Below are positions 42,264 to 54,273 of a stretch of 64,000 bases of DNA, piece after piece (position 1 is the first letter of the stretch; each line of letters begins with the position of its first letter). The stretch comes from Falciphora oryzae. Its lineage: Eukaryota; Ascomycota; Sordariomycetes; Magnaporthales; Magnaporthaceae. The position numbers were made by a program, and so were the translations under genes. The stretch covers positions 997,654 to 1,061,653 of the forward strand of contig JNVV01000003.1 in assembly GCA_000733355.1 (NCBI GenBank), given 5' to 3'. The notes under the pieces are model-generated. The model searched no databases. It saw only the letters and a program-made list of their open reading frames with translations, and was not told where the DNA came from.

Positions 42264-45200
42264 TCACTCCGTTCCGGACCCTCCCCAAGCCCTGCTCAGT
42301 TTCATTTTCTTGGCCGACGAAGCCACGCCCACCAGGTGCCTTTTGACGCCTCTCAGGATCGCGTCCTGGTTCTCGACCGGAGGACTATCTTTAGGACTTG
42401 CGTCCTGATCCGCCGGGTGGCAAGCTCCAGGACTTCCCACAGCCTTAGACCCCAAGTGACCTGACTCGTCGCTTAGCTCAGGCTGAGGGTTGTCAGAGCC
42501 GCTGTCATCCTGGCTATTATTGCTGTTCGTTTTGGAAAGTAAGCTGGAACCTAAGCCGCTGTCGGCCCGTTGTCTTCCGGCCGAGGTCTTCTCTTCCGAA
42601 TCTTCGTCCAGCGCTGTCGATGGCGGATCACCTTTCTGCGGATCTCCCGAATCGCCGTAATGCCATCCGATGGACCAGTTGTGTCCAAAGACTACAGCCC
42701 CTCTACAAGGCAGTTCAGCCTGCGCTTTTCTCTTCAGCTTCGCCCAGAATCGAGACGGAAATAGCGCTTGCACCGGATCGCGGTGTGTGCTGGCCGGGCC
42801 AATACCTCTTTTTGCTGGTGCTGTTTCTCCGCAGGGACAGGGGCTGAAAGCTGTCTCTTTGCTGTACCATAGAAGCCTCTCGGACAGTCGGCGAGGGTTG
42901 GCGTCCGGATCCCCATCAACCCTCATGATCTCCATAAGGTCAGACACGGTGGCGGCTAGATAGCAGCTGCCCCGTGGCAAGGTTGACCATCGCGTGCAGG
43001 CCGCGGCCGCGGACTGACCCCCTGGCCGCATCAGGTCGCCGAACCCGCGTCCGAAGAGTGTGATGGCGTGGATGCCCCTCGTAAAGTCGACCCAGCCCTT
43101 GCCAATCGTATCCGAAGTAGCCACATGAGGATATAGAGGGTCCCTGTCGGCAAAAACTTCCCGGGAGTCCCAACCTTCCAGCTGTCTCCGTGGCCACTCT
43201 GGCATTTGCATGCCATTCCGGCGCTCCACAGCTGTCTGGTGATCGATCATCTTCTCGAGAATGCCGTACAGATGTTCCACCCTGTCTTGGAGGCAGTAGA
43301 ATTTCGACGTTCTCGTGGCCGAGAGCTGGCCCTTGGAGGACATCCCCTTGGACGTCTCACTCTGGACAATCTCGCTCCTCTCTGAATATAGCGGTAGCCG
43401 CAAGTTTCGTTCGTTAATGAGCACTTCGATGGCCGAATCTGCGTTGTTGGGCCCCTCGGCCTCGATGAAGTTGGACTTATCGAACAGAAAGGCCCGCTTG
43501 AACTTGTCCTTTTGGCAGTGCTCAAGCGACGCCCGGAGCAAGTGTAAGAGCGCGCTAGCACCATTCACAAGCCATCCCCTCCTCGCTTCCTCGTCCCAAA
43601 GGATGACGTATTTGCCTGCCACCCACTTCAGCTTGGGGATATAGCCATCGCGGGACACATGGATTGGCTTTTCCCTTGTTCCTAAACCAAAAGTGATGGT
43701 CCCATGGATGAGCTGTCCACCCGAGATATGGACGCGCTCAAGCACGCATCCTGCGTGGGCGACGGGAAGCTGAGAGCGGCGTATGTTGTACTCAGCGGCA
43801 GGATCCCCAATATCGTATGTGACTTCGGAGCACCAGCCCACGACGTGTCGGGCTGTCTCAATCTCGGCCATCATCAGGTCCTCGTGCTCGCCCTCCCAGT
43901 CGAGATACGAGACGCGATTGTCGCCCTGCGCGACAAAATGCCAGACCACAATGTTCCCACGTCGCAAGGTGGGCACGAGCATAGCCGAAAAGCCCTTTAT
44001 AAAGACCTTTGCGTCGAACAGATCGAGCTTTGAGGTCCCAACAAGAGCAGCCATCATGTCCAAGGGAATCTCCAGCCCCAAGCCAAGCTCGGGTCTGCAA
44101 GGGACGGGGAAGCCCTTGACCACAGCCAGCTTCCTAAAGAGCCCATGCCAGCACTGTCCATGTGAGTTGTGGAGGGTTGGTAGCTCCGTGTAGCCAAAGG
44201 AAATCTTGCAATCGATCTTGGGCCCTGCGCCCCAGTAGTTCCCTTTAACTTCGACGTGCGCAACGCTGTAGGCCACCTCCGGCTGGTCCATGTAACGTGA
44301 GCAGCGTAGCGCGGCGCCGAGCCACGCAAACACTTGGGCGACTTGAACAATCGACTCTGGCGTCCCTTGGACCTCTACAACAAGCCTTGTCATTGGATCC
44401 TGTTCGAATTTAGCCTCGAATCTCGTGGTGTCTCGCAAAACTCCTGTTCTTGCGCAGTTCGTTAGCACTCCGCGATCCCAGCGCGCCATAGGAAGAAGTA
44501 AATTGGTGACGCGCCTTGGACAGATACGTCACCCCTGACCAAGTCTTGGATTTTGGCTAGCACGTCGAGGCCTATACCTGGCCAAGTTTGAGTGAGGTAT
44601 TGCGCTACGGTGGTCGCCTGAGCATCCACGCTCGAGCCTGTAATTGTAACTGCGCTGGATATCGCATCTTCGGGGGGCTCAGCGTATCCCTGTTCTGCCA
44701 GAAAGGTGAAGGGCTCCCAGTTGACGGTGAAAGTGGCTATGCAGGTCTCTGGCGGCCGTTGCCGGCTTATACTGCGCCAAACGGGGGAAAGTGCCGAAGT
44801 CATAGTCTCGCGTATCTTGTTTATGGTATCGTCGGGAGCCAGGGAGGATTCAGCGCGGACGTTGGCGGGGAAGAAACGGTAGGCGTTGGAGCCGACCATC
44901 AGTCTGGTGTACTCGGCTATCTCTTGGATGATCCCATCCTCTTCGAACTCCCCGTGTGGGTCAACTTCGTCAAAGCCGTCTGCTGATGGCCCAAGCTGCT
45001 CATTGTCTGTTCCATGAGCGCCATCAAGCCACCCGCGGACGAGCTCCAAAGAAGAAGGCATCTTATCTGTCCTTACTCCAACGGCCGCACCATCTTCTTC
45101 CGTCGAAATATATCGATCCCGTACGGCTGCCGTGATGGCACTGTTTAGGCAGGTTGATAAGCGTCAGTGATCTCCCCACAGTTGACATCCGTCATGTGCG

Positions 45201-46526
45201 GTGCGCGGATAATTTACTGGCGCTTCACATGGACAAAGTACATGATGTTGAGGTGCATCTTTGGGCTGGTTGTATATCCGAACTCCAACGCAAAATACTT
45301 GAGCAGCCCTGGGAGGACATGCAGGATACGAAGCATTGCCTCTCTGCCGATAAGACCGTCGCTGCACGTAGCCAGGCTGTGGAACAAGTCGTCGGCGAGC
45401 TCGCCAATGCAGCCATCGACTCGGCTATCAGAGAGACTGCCCGCGTCCGAGTACAATGTCGCGACGTCGTCATTGACTGTCTGGCTCCCACTTATACCTT
45501 CCAGCCTCGGCCGCTTGGAGTCGTGGAGGGCCACGTTATTGACCTCGGGGGCAGCATACTGATCTGCCAAAGTCCTTCCTCCCGGCGCACCACCAGTTTT
45601 CACCGAGCCGTAGCCCGAATCTGAGGGCTCGGGAGGCAAAGCAACCCCTCCTTGAGTTGGGGGCGGTGGTTGTGGGCTTATGAGACTCAACGGACCATTG
45701 TGTTTGTCATGGTCGGCTGTTGGCCGCCCCCAGAGCGGTGAGGGGCGATTTCTCTCTATACTATAGCCTTGTTCGAGAAGAGTGAAGTCGAAATGGGACG
45801 TAGAGCACTGTAGCGACATATGGGCTGATTAGTTGTCTGTCTCGCCAGAGGTGTGTAATGTTCTCCCGTGATTTGTCACATTATCTGGCTCTTTTGTCTG
45901 TGGCATTCGTAGCAAGCTCCAAAACGACGAACAAACAATTGCTGGGCAAAGCCGGTGCGGCTGGGCTCAAGGCTCCCCTCGGCGATGCGCACCACGTCGT
46001 ACAGCTGTTGCATTTCGGGCGTGGGAAGAATGACTTGCGGTAATGGCCGCGCCACCCCATCCTGATCCCGATGCCATTCCTGCTCTAGCCTGTTCAATTG
46101 GGTGTCTTTTTTCACGCTTTCGTTTTGCCACAGGGCTGCCGTCCCGGGGTCTGTTGCCGCGATCGTTACGTTCGCTATCTGCTCGAGGATGCCCTGCTCC
46201 CCAACGGCTATCTGGGCAGGAGTCTGTCTCTCAGAAAGGGCCTGCGCGACCGACAACACCTGACTATCGCCCTCCTGCTGGAGCATTTGTGGCGCTGGGT
46301 GCTCAATCGCCCTCGAGGTTGTGGGCGAGCTTGGCTGCGAGACGATAAGCCTGACCGGTTCGGTCCGCCACGAGGGTTTTCCTTCATCGGGCCTTATGCT
46401 CCGCTCCACTACCCTTATGGCTCTGCCCCCTGATGCATCTCCGTAGACCGGAGCGGCGGCTTTGGTGTCGAAAATGCCCGTCGTGTCGGGATCTAGAGAC
46501 GGTCGCACTATTACGTGGCGGCCCAT
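42264..46526 (-). CDS. Large fungal protein of unknown function, about 1,350 residues
   Basis: Four minus-strand exons: 46526-about 45880, 45807-45218, 45140-44511 and 44448-42264. The last two joins are in phase (GTAAAT...AACAG gives FVHVKRHAITAAVRDRY; GTCACC...GCAAG with a GCTAAC branch gives VQGATGVLRDTTRF). The first join is one base out of phase with the only visible donor (GTGACA at 45879), so either the exon 1 end or the sequence needs checking. It should join GACYECHRQK to CSTSHFDFTLL, a Cys pattern. No enzymatic motif is recognised. Blocks such as ELADDLFHSL, QVFAWLGAALR, RVEHLYGILEKMIDHQ and LFGRGFGDL suggest a fungus-specific family. The C-terminus is acidic and ends in a basic KRHLVGVASSAKKMK stretch that could be nuclear-targeting. 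Confidence 0.75.
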
Positions 46527-47458
46527 TTTGAGTGCGCCTGCCTCCCGGAACAGCCGAAAAAAAAAATATCTTTGCAGAAATACGAGGACTCCGTGCGACT
46601 GTGCTCGGCGCTCCGAAGACAGAGTGTTGCGGACTTGCGGCGTTGCCTTTGAGTAAATAAAGTGCGGGAGACCGGGCTTGGACGAGCGGGGGTGCTTCCC
46701 GAGTGTGAACCATTAGCACCGTCCGCAGCATTTGCCATTTCAACTATTCCCGCTCACAGGGTGCCCCAAGAACGCCTGGCAGTGTGCCTCTCAGCCGCCC
46801 GCCCGACCTGCATGCCGCATCTCCAGGGCAACTGGCCAATGCCTGCTCCCCCTGAGCGCCTCTTTTTCTGCTATTACGCCCAATGGCTCACGCGTCTAGA
46901 AACAGGGGAATGGCCCATTTCGAAGGGCAATCAACATCCATAGGCACGTGCAAGAACTACACAATCTTTGAAACACCTGAGGAGTTACAAGCGAGTTCGG
47001 TATTGAGCAAAAAAAGTCAAGGGGAAAGGGTAGAGGGGGGAAATGGATAAAAGGGTGTAGGAAAAAGGAAAACATATAGGACAAAGGAAAGGGAATAAGC
47101 TAGAATGAAAGGAAAGGGAAAATCTTCTGTGGTATCAATTTCTTCCTCGTATTTTTCTTTTCTTTTACCGTAGTGGGCCCTTTCCTCCTCCGCCCCGCTG
47201 CCTTTTCCTTGTTTTGCGCCAACAGAAAGAGAGCACATTTTGGCTTCCATTCGTTCTCCATTACAAACACAGCTCTGAAAATAGCCTCTTTCCCGCGACA
47301 GACACCGCGGCTTCTCCGTGAGGTCTGCACCAACGTTCTACCCCTCCATTTCGATACCACGAAGTATCCAACCGTCGCTAGACTCACTCATTCCTGCTTG
47401 CAGACTGGCTTTAAACCCAACCGCAAGGTGCTCCTCCGGAGCAAGCCTTGAGGCACCA
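46527..47458. other. Divergent intergenic region
   Basis: Low-complexity purine-rich sequence at about 46990-47100, then pyrimidine-rich sequence at 47150-47230. No gene is supported. Confidence 0.5.
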
Positions 47459-48541
47459 ATGTCGCTCATTGATCCAGCCTGCGTCGAACGTAGAGAAGAA
47501 ACCTTTACTAGCCTGATAGTAACTCTGATGGAGGGTCTGGCTCTGAATCGGGTTCTCTAGACAGCAACGGCATCCGAGGTTCGGTCATTGGCCCTAAAAA
47601 CTCCTTCTTGAACCTTGATCTCTATCTTACACTACGAACCGATTTTAGGACGACGCCCGGGAGGCAATCCACGTCAGCCCGGACTTTTCCCCGACTGCTA
47701 CCCGGTGCTGGGTCGTAAACCGCCACGGCGAGACGGTTGGAGACGGAGACGCGGGTAAGACGAGCCCGGATTCCAATATCGAAATGACAATCATGGAGTG
47801 ATACTCAAATATGTTCTATGCCAAAGCTAACACTTGTTACATTATCGCACAGACGGGGACCTCATCGACCCGTTCGCTGGTGATTCTATCTATCAAGACC
47901 ACCATGACGGCCCCGCAACCGCCGAGGAGGGTCTCATCGACCTGTTCACCGATCACACTAGTTCGCGAAAGTGGTATAGCATCAACGCCAGAACTGCCGG
48001 AAAGAGGCTGATCCAGGCAAGCTCAGAGGCGACACTGATCGGATCGACCATTGAGATGTTGACCCACCACCTCCACGTTCCCGACCTCGCTGAGGCGTGC
48101 GGCAGCACTGATCCTATAAATGCTGTCCGCAGCGGCGTCACCGAGATCCTCGGCAGCTCTGCTGGTGAGCTTATCAGGGAGCTGGCCAAGGAGTTGGCCA
48201 AGGAGGCAGCCAAAGAGATCCAGGCTAACCCGCGCATCCTCGTACGTTCCGAAGAGCAAAGTACTCTGGGCGACAGGGTCCTCAACGAGATCTCTATCCT
48301 ACGCGACGAGTTTGCCCAAGTAAAGCAGGGCTTGGCCGAGGCGGATAAGCAACTGTGGGCCTCACAGTCAGCCGCCGAGGCCAGGGCGGCTGAGGGACCG
48401 AAAGCAGCCACGACCCGACTTGAACAGTGCCCCCATTGCTATCAAGGCAGGAAGAAGTCGCATGCGTTTCAGGGGCGGCTTGAGGTGTGGCTTGGGTCCC
48501 TTACCATTCGTTGCTTATGTTGTAACTCAAGGCTTCGTTGA
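47459..48541 (+). CDS. Hypothetical protein, 284 residues, C-terminal Cys pairs
   Basis: Exons 47459-47518, 47649-47754 and 47853-48541 join in phase. Donors are GTAACT and GTAAGA; acceptors TTTTAG and GCACAG, with a GCTAAC branch before the latter. The protein reads MSLIDPACVERREETFTSLI, then DDAREAIHVSPDFSP, then DGDLIDPFAGDS. The middle is helical, with ELIRELAKELAKEAAKEIQ and a Leu/Glu-rich segment likely to form a coiled coil (about residues 140-210). The C-terminus carries CPHCYQG and CLCCNSRL, two CxxC pairs that could bind zinc. No known family recognised. The model of exons 1 and 2 rests on splice signals alone. Confidence 0.6.
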
Positions 48542-48945
48542 GACTATGCGAAGATGGCCGTTCGTCATGGAGGGCGGTCGGAGCTGAAGTGCATTTCGGC
48601 CCCTTCGGGCGGCTGTATTATCTCACTGCGTTATCCGACTGTGCTAGTATTATCTAACCCCAACTGCTGCCATGCATCGGTATCGCCAGCTCATGCATAG
48701 CGTAAACAAGCTTAGTTGGTCATTACTGAATTAGCATATTTTGGTGTCGGCGATACCGACTTGCGTCGTGCTGCCGAGGGTATCTATCCTTCTCCGGTCC
48801 ACCTCTAGGGCGGCAGAAACAAAGGAACGTCGCTGGAGCAGGGAGAGGAAAGGGCGCCGAGGACAACAAAAACCCCCAAGGCCAGAAATAACATAACAGG
48901 GAAAAATAATACAAAGAATAGAAATAGGGAGAAGATGTCGACCGA
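48542..48945. other. Convergent intergenic region
   Basis: The 3' flanks of the preceding and following genes; nothing else seen. Confidence 0.6.
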
Positions 48946-50574
48946 CTAGCTCCTCAGTGGCCAGTTCGAGTCCTCCTCCCGCTTGATGCGGACCTCGTTC
49001 CTGACCCAGATCCCTCGGCGGTCGCCCCCGGCCCTGGCCGCCACCGCGCCGCCTATGCTCCTGTCATAGAGGCCCAGTATCGCGTCCACGCTGTCGTCGC
49101 GCCACCTGTAGTTGCCGGCGTTGTTCATGCTGTGCCCGCTGCTAGCCGTGTGCGCCGTCGCGGGCCTGGCCAGGCTGTCCTCGCGCCACCTGTGTCCGGC
49201 GCCGCCGTGCGGGTGGTTCTGGTAGTTTATGTTGTTGCTGGAGCTGCGCATGTGCGCTGTTGCTGGCCTTCCGGGGGAGCTCGGGGCCTTCTGCTCGCCG
49301 AGCTCCCTGGCTCTCTCCCGGTCTAGAAAGGCCCCGAAGCTCTCCTGGCCCCTGGGGGCGTAGAAGGACCCAGAGTCGCGGGCCGACGCGCCAGACTCGA
49401 GGTCAACGGGCTTCTCCATGGCGGCGGCCGCCGCCGCCAACACTCTGGCATCCAGCATGGCGGCCGCTTTGGCCTCGGGGCCCATATCCGAGTTTGGTGA
49501 CGAGGCTGACTGGCTCATGTCGGCATCTGTGGTTGCCGGGCTGGCCACCACCCTCTTCTGATCCATCATTGTGAATCGCGGCAGCCGGTCATCGCTGACG
49601 GCGCTTGCGTGGCCTCGGTTTCCGTACTCGGTCGTCAACCCGTGGCGGTTCTTCATGTAAAGGGGCCGGAGCGTAGGAATGCCGACGCAGAACATGGCAA
49701 CTGCAATTTCGGCGCCAGCCCAGCCAAAGTATGGCACAAAGTTTACTGCACAATGTCAGCTCGTACTTCAGGCATCGGGAAGATTTAAAAGCATAGATAT
49801 TGGTACTAACACGTGTAGTTGTAAACGTCGAGACGGGAGAGCACGATTGTCCTTACTATGCCGCAGATGCCGGCACTAAGCATTGATGCAATGTTAGTCG
49901 GGAGGGCTGGGACACGCCGGGGAGAAAGTCAGGGGCACATACATGACACCGATGCTCATCCCGCTAGCGAGCATAATCTTCTCTCGCTGTGGCATGCGTA
50001 GAGACCAGATAAAAAGCCATGGGAAAATGGCGAAGAAGAAGTCGCAGGCGCTCGACCAAGCTCCAAGCCCAACACTCAGGGGCTGGATCTGGATGTTCCA
50101 CGTCCCAGGCGTCCTGATTGGATCCCAGCTGGCCTTGACGGGCGTGGTCTGGTTCCAGAGCATGATGGTGAGGGCGACCGAGGTGCCGACGGTGACGACG
50201 ATGAGGAACCAAAGCGCGATTTTGTGCCACCTTATCTGGACGACACGAAGGAGGAAGAGGCCCATGGACAGCTTGGCCATAGCGTTGCCGGTGATTGCAA
50301 AGCTGTTGGCGACATACGTCCAAAAGATAGCGTCGCTCGAATCTTCCCAGCTGAGGGTCCAAAAACTGCGTCCAAGGCCGTAGTGTACACCCACCTGAAT
50401 GGAGCAGGTGAATACAAGCAGGAAGACGCCGGTCCATGCGTACATATGATCCTCCGCTCCAACGAACTTGATTATGCGGATGCGCGTGTATAGTCGCGCG
50501 ACGACCAGCGCCAGCGACAGAACCGTCAACGCCCACATGGAGCATGCCAGTTGGATCCCAGGATGGACTGCCAT
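48946..50574 (-). CDS. PTH11-like rhodopsin-domain integral membrane protein
   Basis: Three exons on the minus strand: 50574-49943, 49875-49811 and 49745-48946 (about 498 residues). Joins are SIGVIAGICGIVRTIVLSRLDVYNYT and TLNFVPYFGWAGAEIAVAMF, with donors GTATGT and GTTAGT. Seven hydrophobic segments are visible, from CSMWALTVLSLALVVARLYTR to the last at AEIAVAMFCVGIP. The conserved GLGxxxW-like loop and SWDP loop fit the fungal rhodopsin domain, and a long Ser/Ala-rich cytosolic tail follows. Such proteins resemble Pth11, a plasma-membrane receptor-like protein of Magnaporthe, but no CFEM domain is present. Ligand unknown. ATG 50574 is chosen because the sequence upstream is not hydrophobic or conserved. 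Confidence 0.85.
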
Positions 50575-53500
50575 GGTGGCTGCTGCGCCCGCGGGCGACG
50601 GCCCCTCGCTTAGTCCTTTGGAGTCGGCCTTCCTTTCCCCCGCGTTCGGCTTGGGTATCTCGTGTGTGTCTGAGAGTTTATCAACACGCGGCCTTGGCGT
50701 TCCTCGGATATGGTGGCATCGGATCGGATCGGTCGGTAGTATGCGGACGGTTGATCGAGTCAGGCAGCGGGATAGCGCAAGGGAGTGGCACCAACCACTT
50801 GCCTCGGCGAGCGTGGGCAACACTATCAAACGTCCCGACAGGACGCGTGACAGACACTATGTGAGACAGTCGGGGCGGGACAAGCATCCGAAAGCAAACG
50901 AGCGAACAGGAGGAGGGGGAGAAAGGAGGGGGAACGGGAAAAGTGGCCATTTTGTTTGTATGACAGACAAAGGTATTTCTAAGACTCGAAGGAGCCAGCG
51001 CCGTGAACCGGAAGACTGGTACCAGGCCAGACCAGCGAGGCAACAGCTAGCGAGCGAACCAGGTGACCGAGAGGTCGCACCAAGCGCTTGCTCATCGCCC
51101 CCTAGTCGCCCCGCGGCTTGTTCCTTCACGCCGTTGTGATTGGAACGGCCTTGCCATTCTTGGGGGGTGCACCCCTCGCGTAGAGTGCTGATAAACAGGC
51201 CATCCCAATGACCCAACTGACCGACCCTCCCGTCACTTGGCGGGGCAGCCAAGGGCCTGCATATGAGAGGTACCAGGAGAGCACCAATGCGACGCCTCGC
51301 TGAGCACCGGTGCGTGATCAGCAGATGAGGGCCGCTCGCGGTGCCCCAGGCCTGGGCCGTGGCCTACGGAGAAGAAGCTGAAAGCGGCTGAGGGCGGGCG
51401 GACGCAGCGGTGCACATGCAGCCATGCGCGGCCGCCGATGGCGAAGAAAAGCCTGGTCGGTGGAGGGAAAAGATTGGAGTTATGCAGACGACGACGGCGA
51501 TTGGTCCTAAATCCCATCGCGCGTGGCCAATCGGGGGCCGAGATGCCCTTGGTGGTGCGGCGCTTCGCTCAGCTCGGCCCTGCCGACGACGGCCATTGGC
51601 CAGAGCATGTCGACGACGGTCTAGAGGATAAGCGCCTGGCTCCTCACTATCGACAAAAGGAAATGGGTAGGGGCCGTGGATGCCATCATCAAAGCCGAGG
51701 AACTGGCAAGTCTATGCGGACTGCGGCAGAGAGCCTGCCGGCGAGGCTTGGTGGCGTCGGTCGTTGGCTGGCCTGGCTTGGCCAATCGGGAGGGCAAAGC
51801 TCGTCGCGCAATGCCACGAGACCGATGACGGAATCAGCCCTGCCATCTTGAGTCTGTGGCTGGAGCCAAATATGGCTGCTTGTGGCGCAACATCACATGA
51901 CCGAAATCTCCCCGTCGTCGTGCACCATCCCAGTAGATTGGCTGCTTGGCTGGTGGCCTCACGAACACCATTCGGCCTGCCCGTGCCCGAGTCCCGGAAC
52001 TCGAAGCACCCTCGGCATGGTGCAGGTTCCAGACCGCCAGACACATGTAGCCGCACTGCGCGGCAGGCCACACGCAGGAAGGAGGTCATGGCCGGCACGC
52101 CGTGACGCCTGTGTGACCGTCGGACGACGCCTCGCCGAGACGAACGCCGTTCTCGTCATTCCGATATCTGGATTATCCTGGGCGATAGCGGTTGGCGATC
52201 AGTCGTTGAAAAACAATTGCATTCTACGCCAGAAGGCTGCAGGGGCCTTGTTCGCGACGAAAGGATGGCACCACATAGACTGCTTCAATTCTTTTCCTGC
52301 CAAGTATCTTTTCCCGTTCATGTGTTTTTTTCCCGTTCCTGCATCTTTTACTGTTCCTGTATCTTTGTATATCTTTTTTGGAAGTGGTGCACGAGAGAGA
52401 TGCTGTCCCCCTCGGTTGGTTTTGAATGCAAGCTGCCTGGCAAATCGCGGCAGACTGAACCCCCGGCCGACTCGGATCCGGTTTGTTGGTTCGAAAAAAT
52501 TGCCAAAAAAACAAAAAACAGCAACCCACAAGGCATGCAGGGGACTGACTCGACTCCCTGTCCGGGGAACAAATCCGTTCGAGGCTCCTCGGGGATCCTG
52601 CGTGAGGAGATAATTTGCAAAAACAAAAGGCTCACCTTTTGCCCGGGGTCTGACCGAACTGTTTGCCCAAAAACAAGAGGTGGTGGCGCTGTGGAGCACG
52701 AGATGCGAGGCCAGGTAAGCCCCCTGAGGATGCCAGGGGCAGCGAAGGCTCCTCGCAGATCAAAAGCGAGTGTTCGTCGCGCCATTGACGAATGCTGGGG
52801 AGCAAGACGGGAGTCTGCCCTGCTCGCCCAGAATCCGGATCGCGAATTTAGAAAACTGCAAGATACGATTGACTTCGACAGGGCAATGACCGGTGACCTC
52901 GCGAGTCGTGGAGCACAACAACGAGCCGCAAGTGCCAGGCATGGGCACGCTCCCAGCCTGTGCTGTCCCTGCGCCCCCAGATCGCGATGGAGACGATGGG
53001 ATGCCCCTTTCCTAGCGCACCGCATGGTCCGCGAGCTGTGGGGGATTTTCGCTGACGAGCAGGGCACCAAAGATGGATTGCAAATCATCCCCTTCGGGTT
53101 CAAACGCATGTTTCTCTGACTCGCGTCTTCGTAGCCATCCATTGAGAAGCCCACCTCTCGGGCTAGGCAGGCGCCGCAGCTGCGTTCCCCTAGCATGGTC
53201 GTGTTAGCCCATTGGCCCCGCGTCGTAGCGTCCATCGGTGTGAGCTGACGCCCCCTCCGCAATGACAGTCGACGAGTTCCTGCCCAGCTGAAGAGAAAGG
53301 AAGAAGAAAAAGGCACTGGGGAAAATCGAGACCTGGCTAGCCGGCCCTTCATCGCCCCAGTTCTGTTTCTGATGGGAAGAAACCTCGAAGGGATTCGCCG
53401 CAACTGGTCAAGCGGGAGGCGGAGGAAAACTCAGTCGCCGTCTATACGATGCTGCTGCAGGGTCCTTTTTCTGCGCTTCATCTCGGCCGCTGCTGCTAGC

Positions 53501-54273
53501 CGTTGGACCTTCTGGGTGTAGGAACGGTCTGCTGCGCCTTGTTTGGCGGGGGACGGTACAGGTCAGTGCGCTTGCATCAGGCGTGGTACCCACCAGATTA
53601 GATCGGCCTCCCTGAGCTGGCGCAATAAGCACAGGGCTGTCTTCCTTATGCCCCCGGTTTTTGTCGCACAAATCTCCCTCTCCCCAGCATCACCCGTTCG
53701 TCAAAAGTGCACCAAGCAAAAGGTCCGAACACCCGATTTTGTGCCCGGCAGGCACGAGAAAGTGGCGGGAAATTAACGCCTTGGCGTGTTTGTAGCCTTG
53801 ACATGCCCCAGAAACCAGTCTGTTCCAAGGCCGGGGGATTTGACGCCAGCGCAAAACAGACACCGACTGCAAGGAAAAGAATAAGCAAAAGCCTTATGGA
53901 GCAATGTACCGGGCCGTGGGCTTCCTCCAAATCGGTGAACCTGCATAAGGACTACACCCTGTTTGTAGATAGACGCCGTCCTCGGCGGGCAGCTAGCGTC
54001 CCCGATGGAGATAGGCGCGGCGCTCGGTAGCACTCACGAAAAGTGCTTGCGTGGTGCTCGTAGAAAAATCCTGAGCATGGTTGATATACATAACATGCCT
54101 GCCTCGAACGCGCGCAACCCCGGCTCGAGCATCGGCTCCTTTTCCCCGACCACTTTCTCCCTTTCCTCTTCATGTTCCCCATCAAACCTTCTCCCATATA
54201 AGCCGTTCCCCTAAACAGGCGGGCTGGTCATATTTGCGAGCCTGGACCGCGGCTGAGAGAAAGACTACCGAAT
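50575..54273. other. Gene-free 3.7-kb divergent region
   Basis: Long frames on both strands (minus 52348-53403, plus 52217-53119) overlap each other and have no domain, no intron pattern and no hydrophobic or repeat structure. CCAAT motifs in a GGCCAATCGGG context occur near 51530 and 51780. No RNA gene is visible. Confidence 0.5.

Noticed and set aside
52217..53403. Long overlapping open frames on both strands (300 and 351 codons)
   Set aside because: They overlap almost fully, start partly at non-ATG codons, and show no domain, signal peptide, repeat or splice pattern. GC-rich sequence readily gives such frames.
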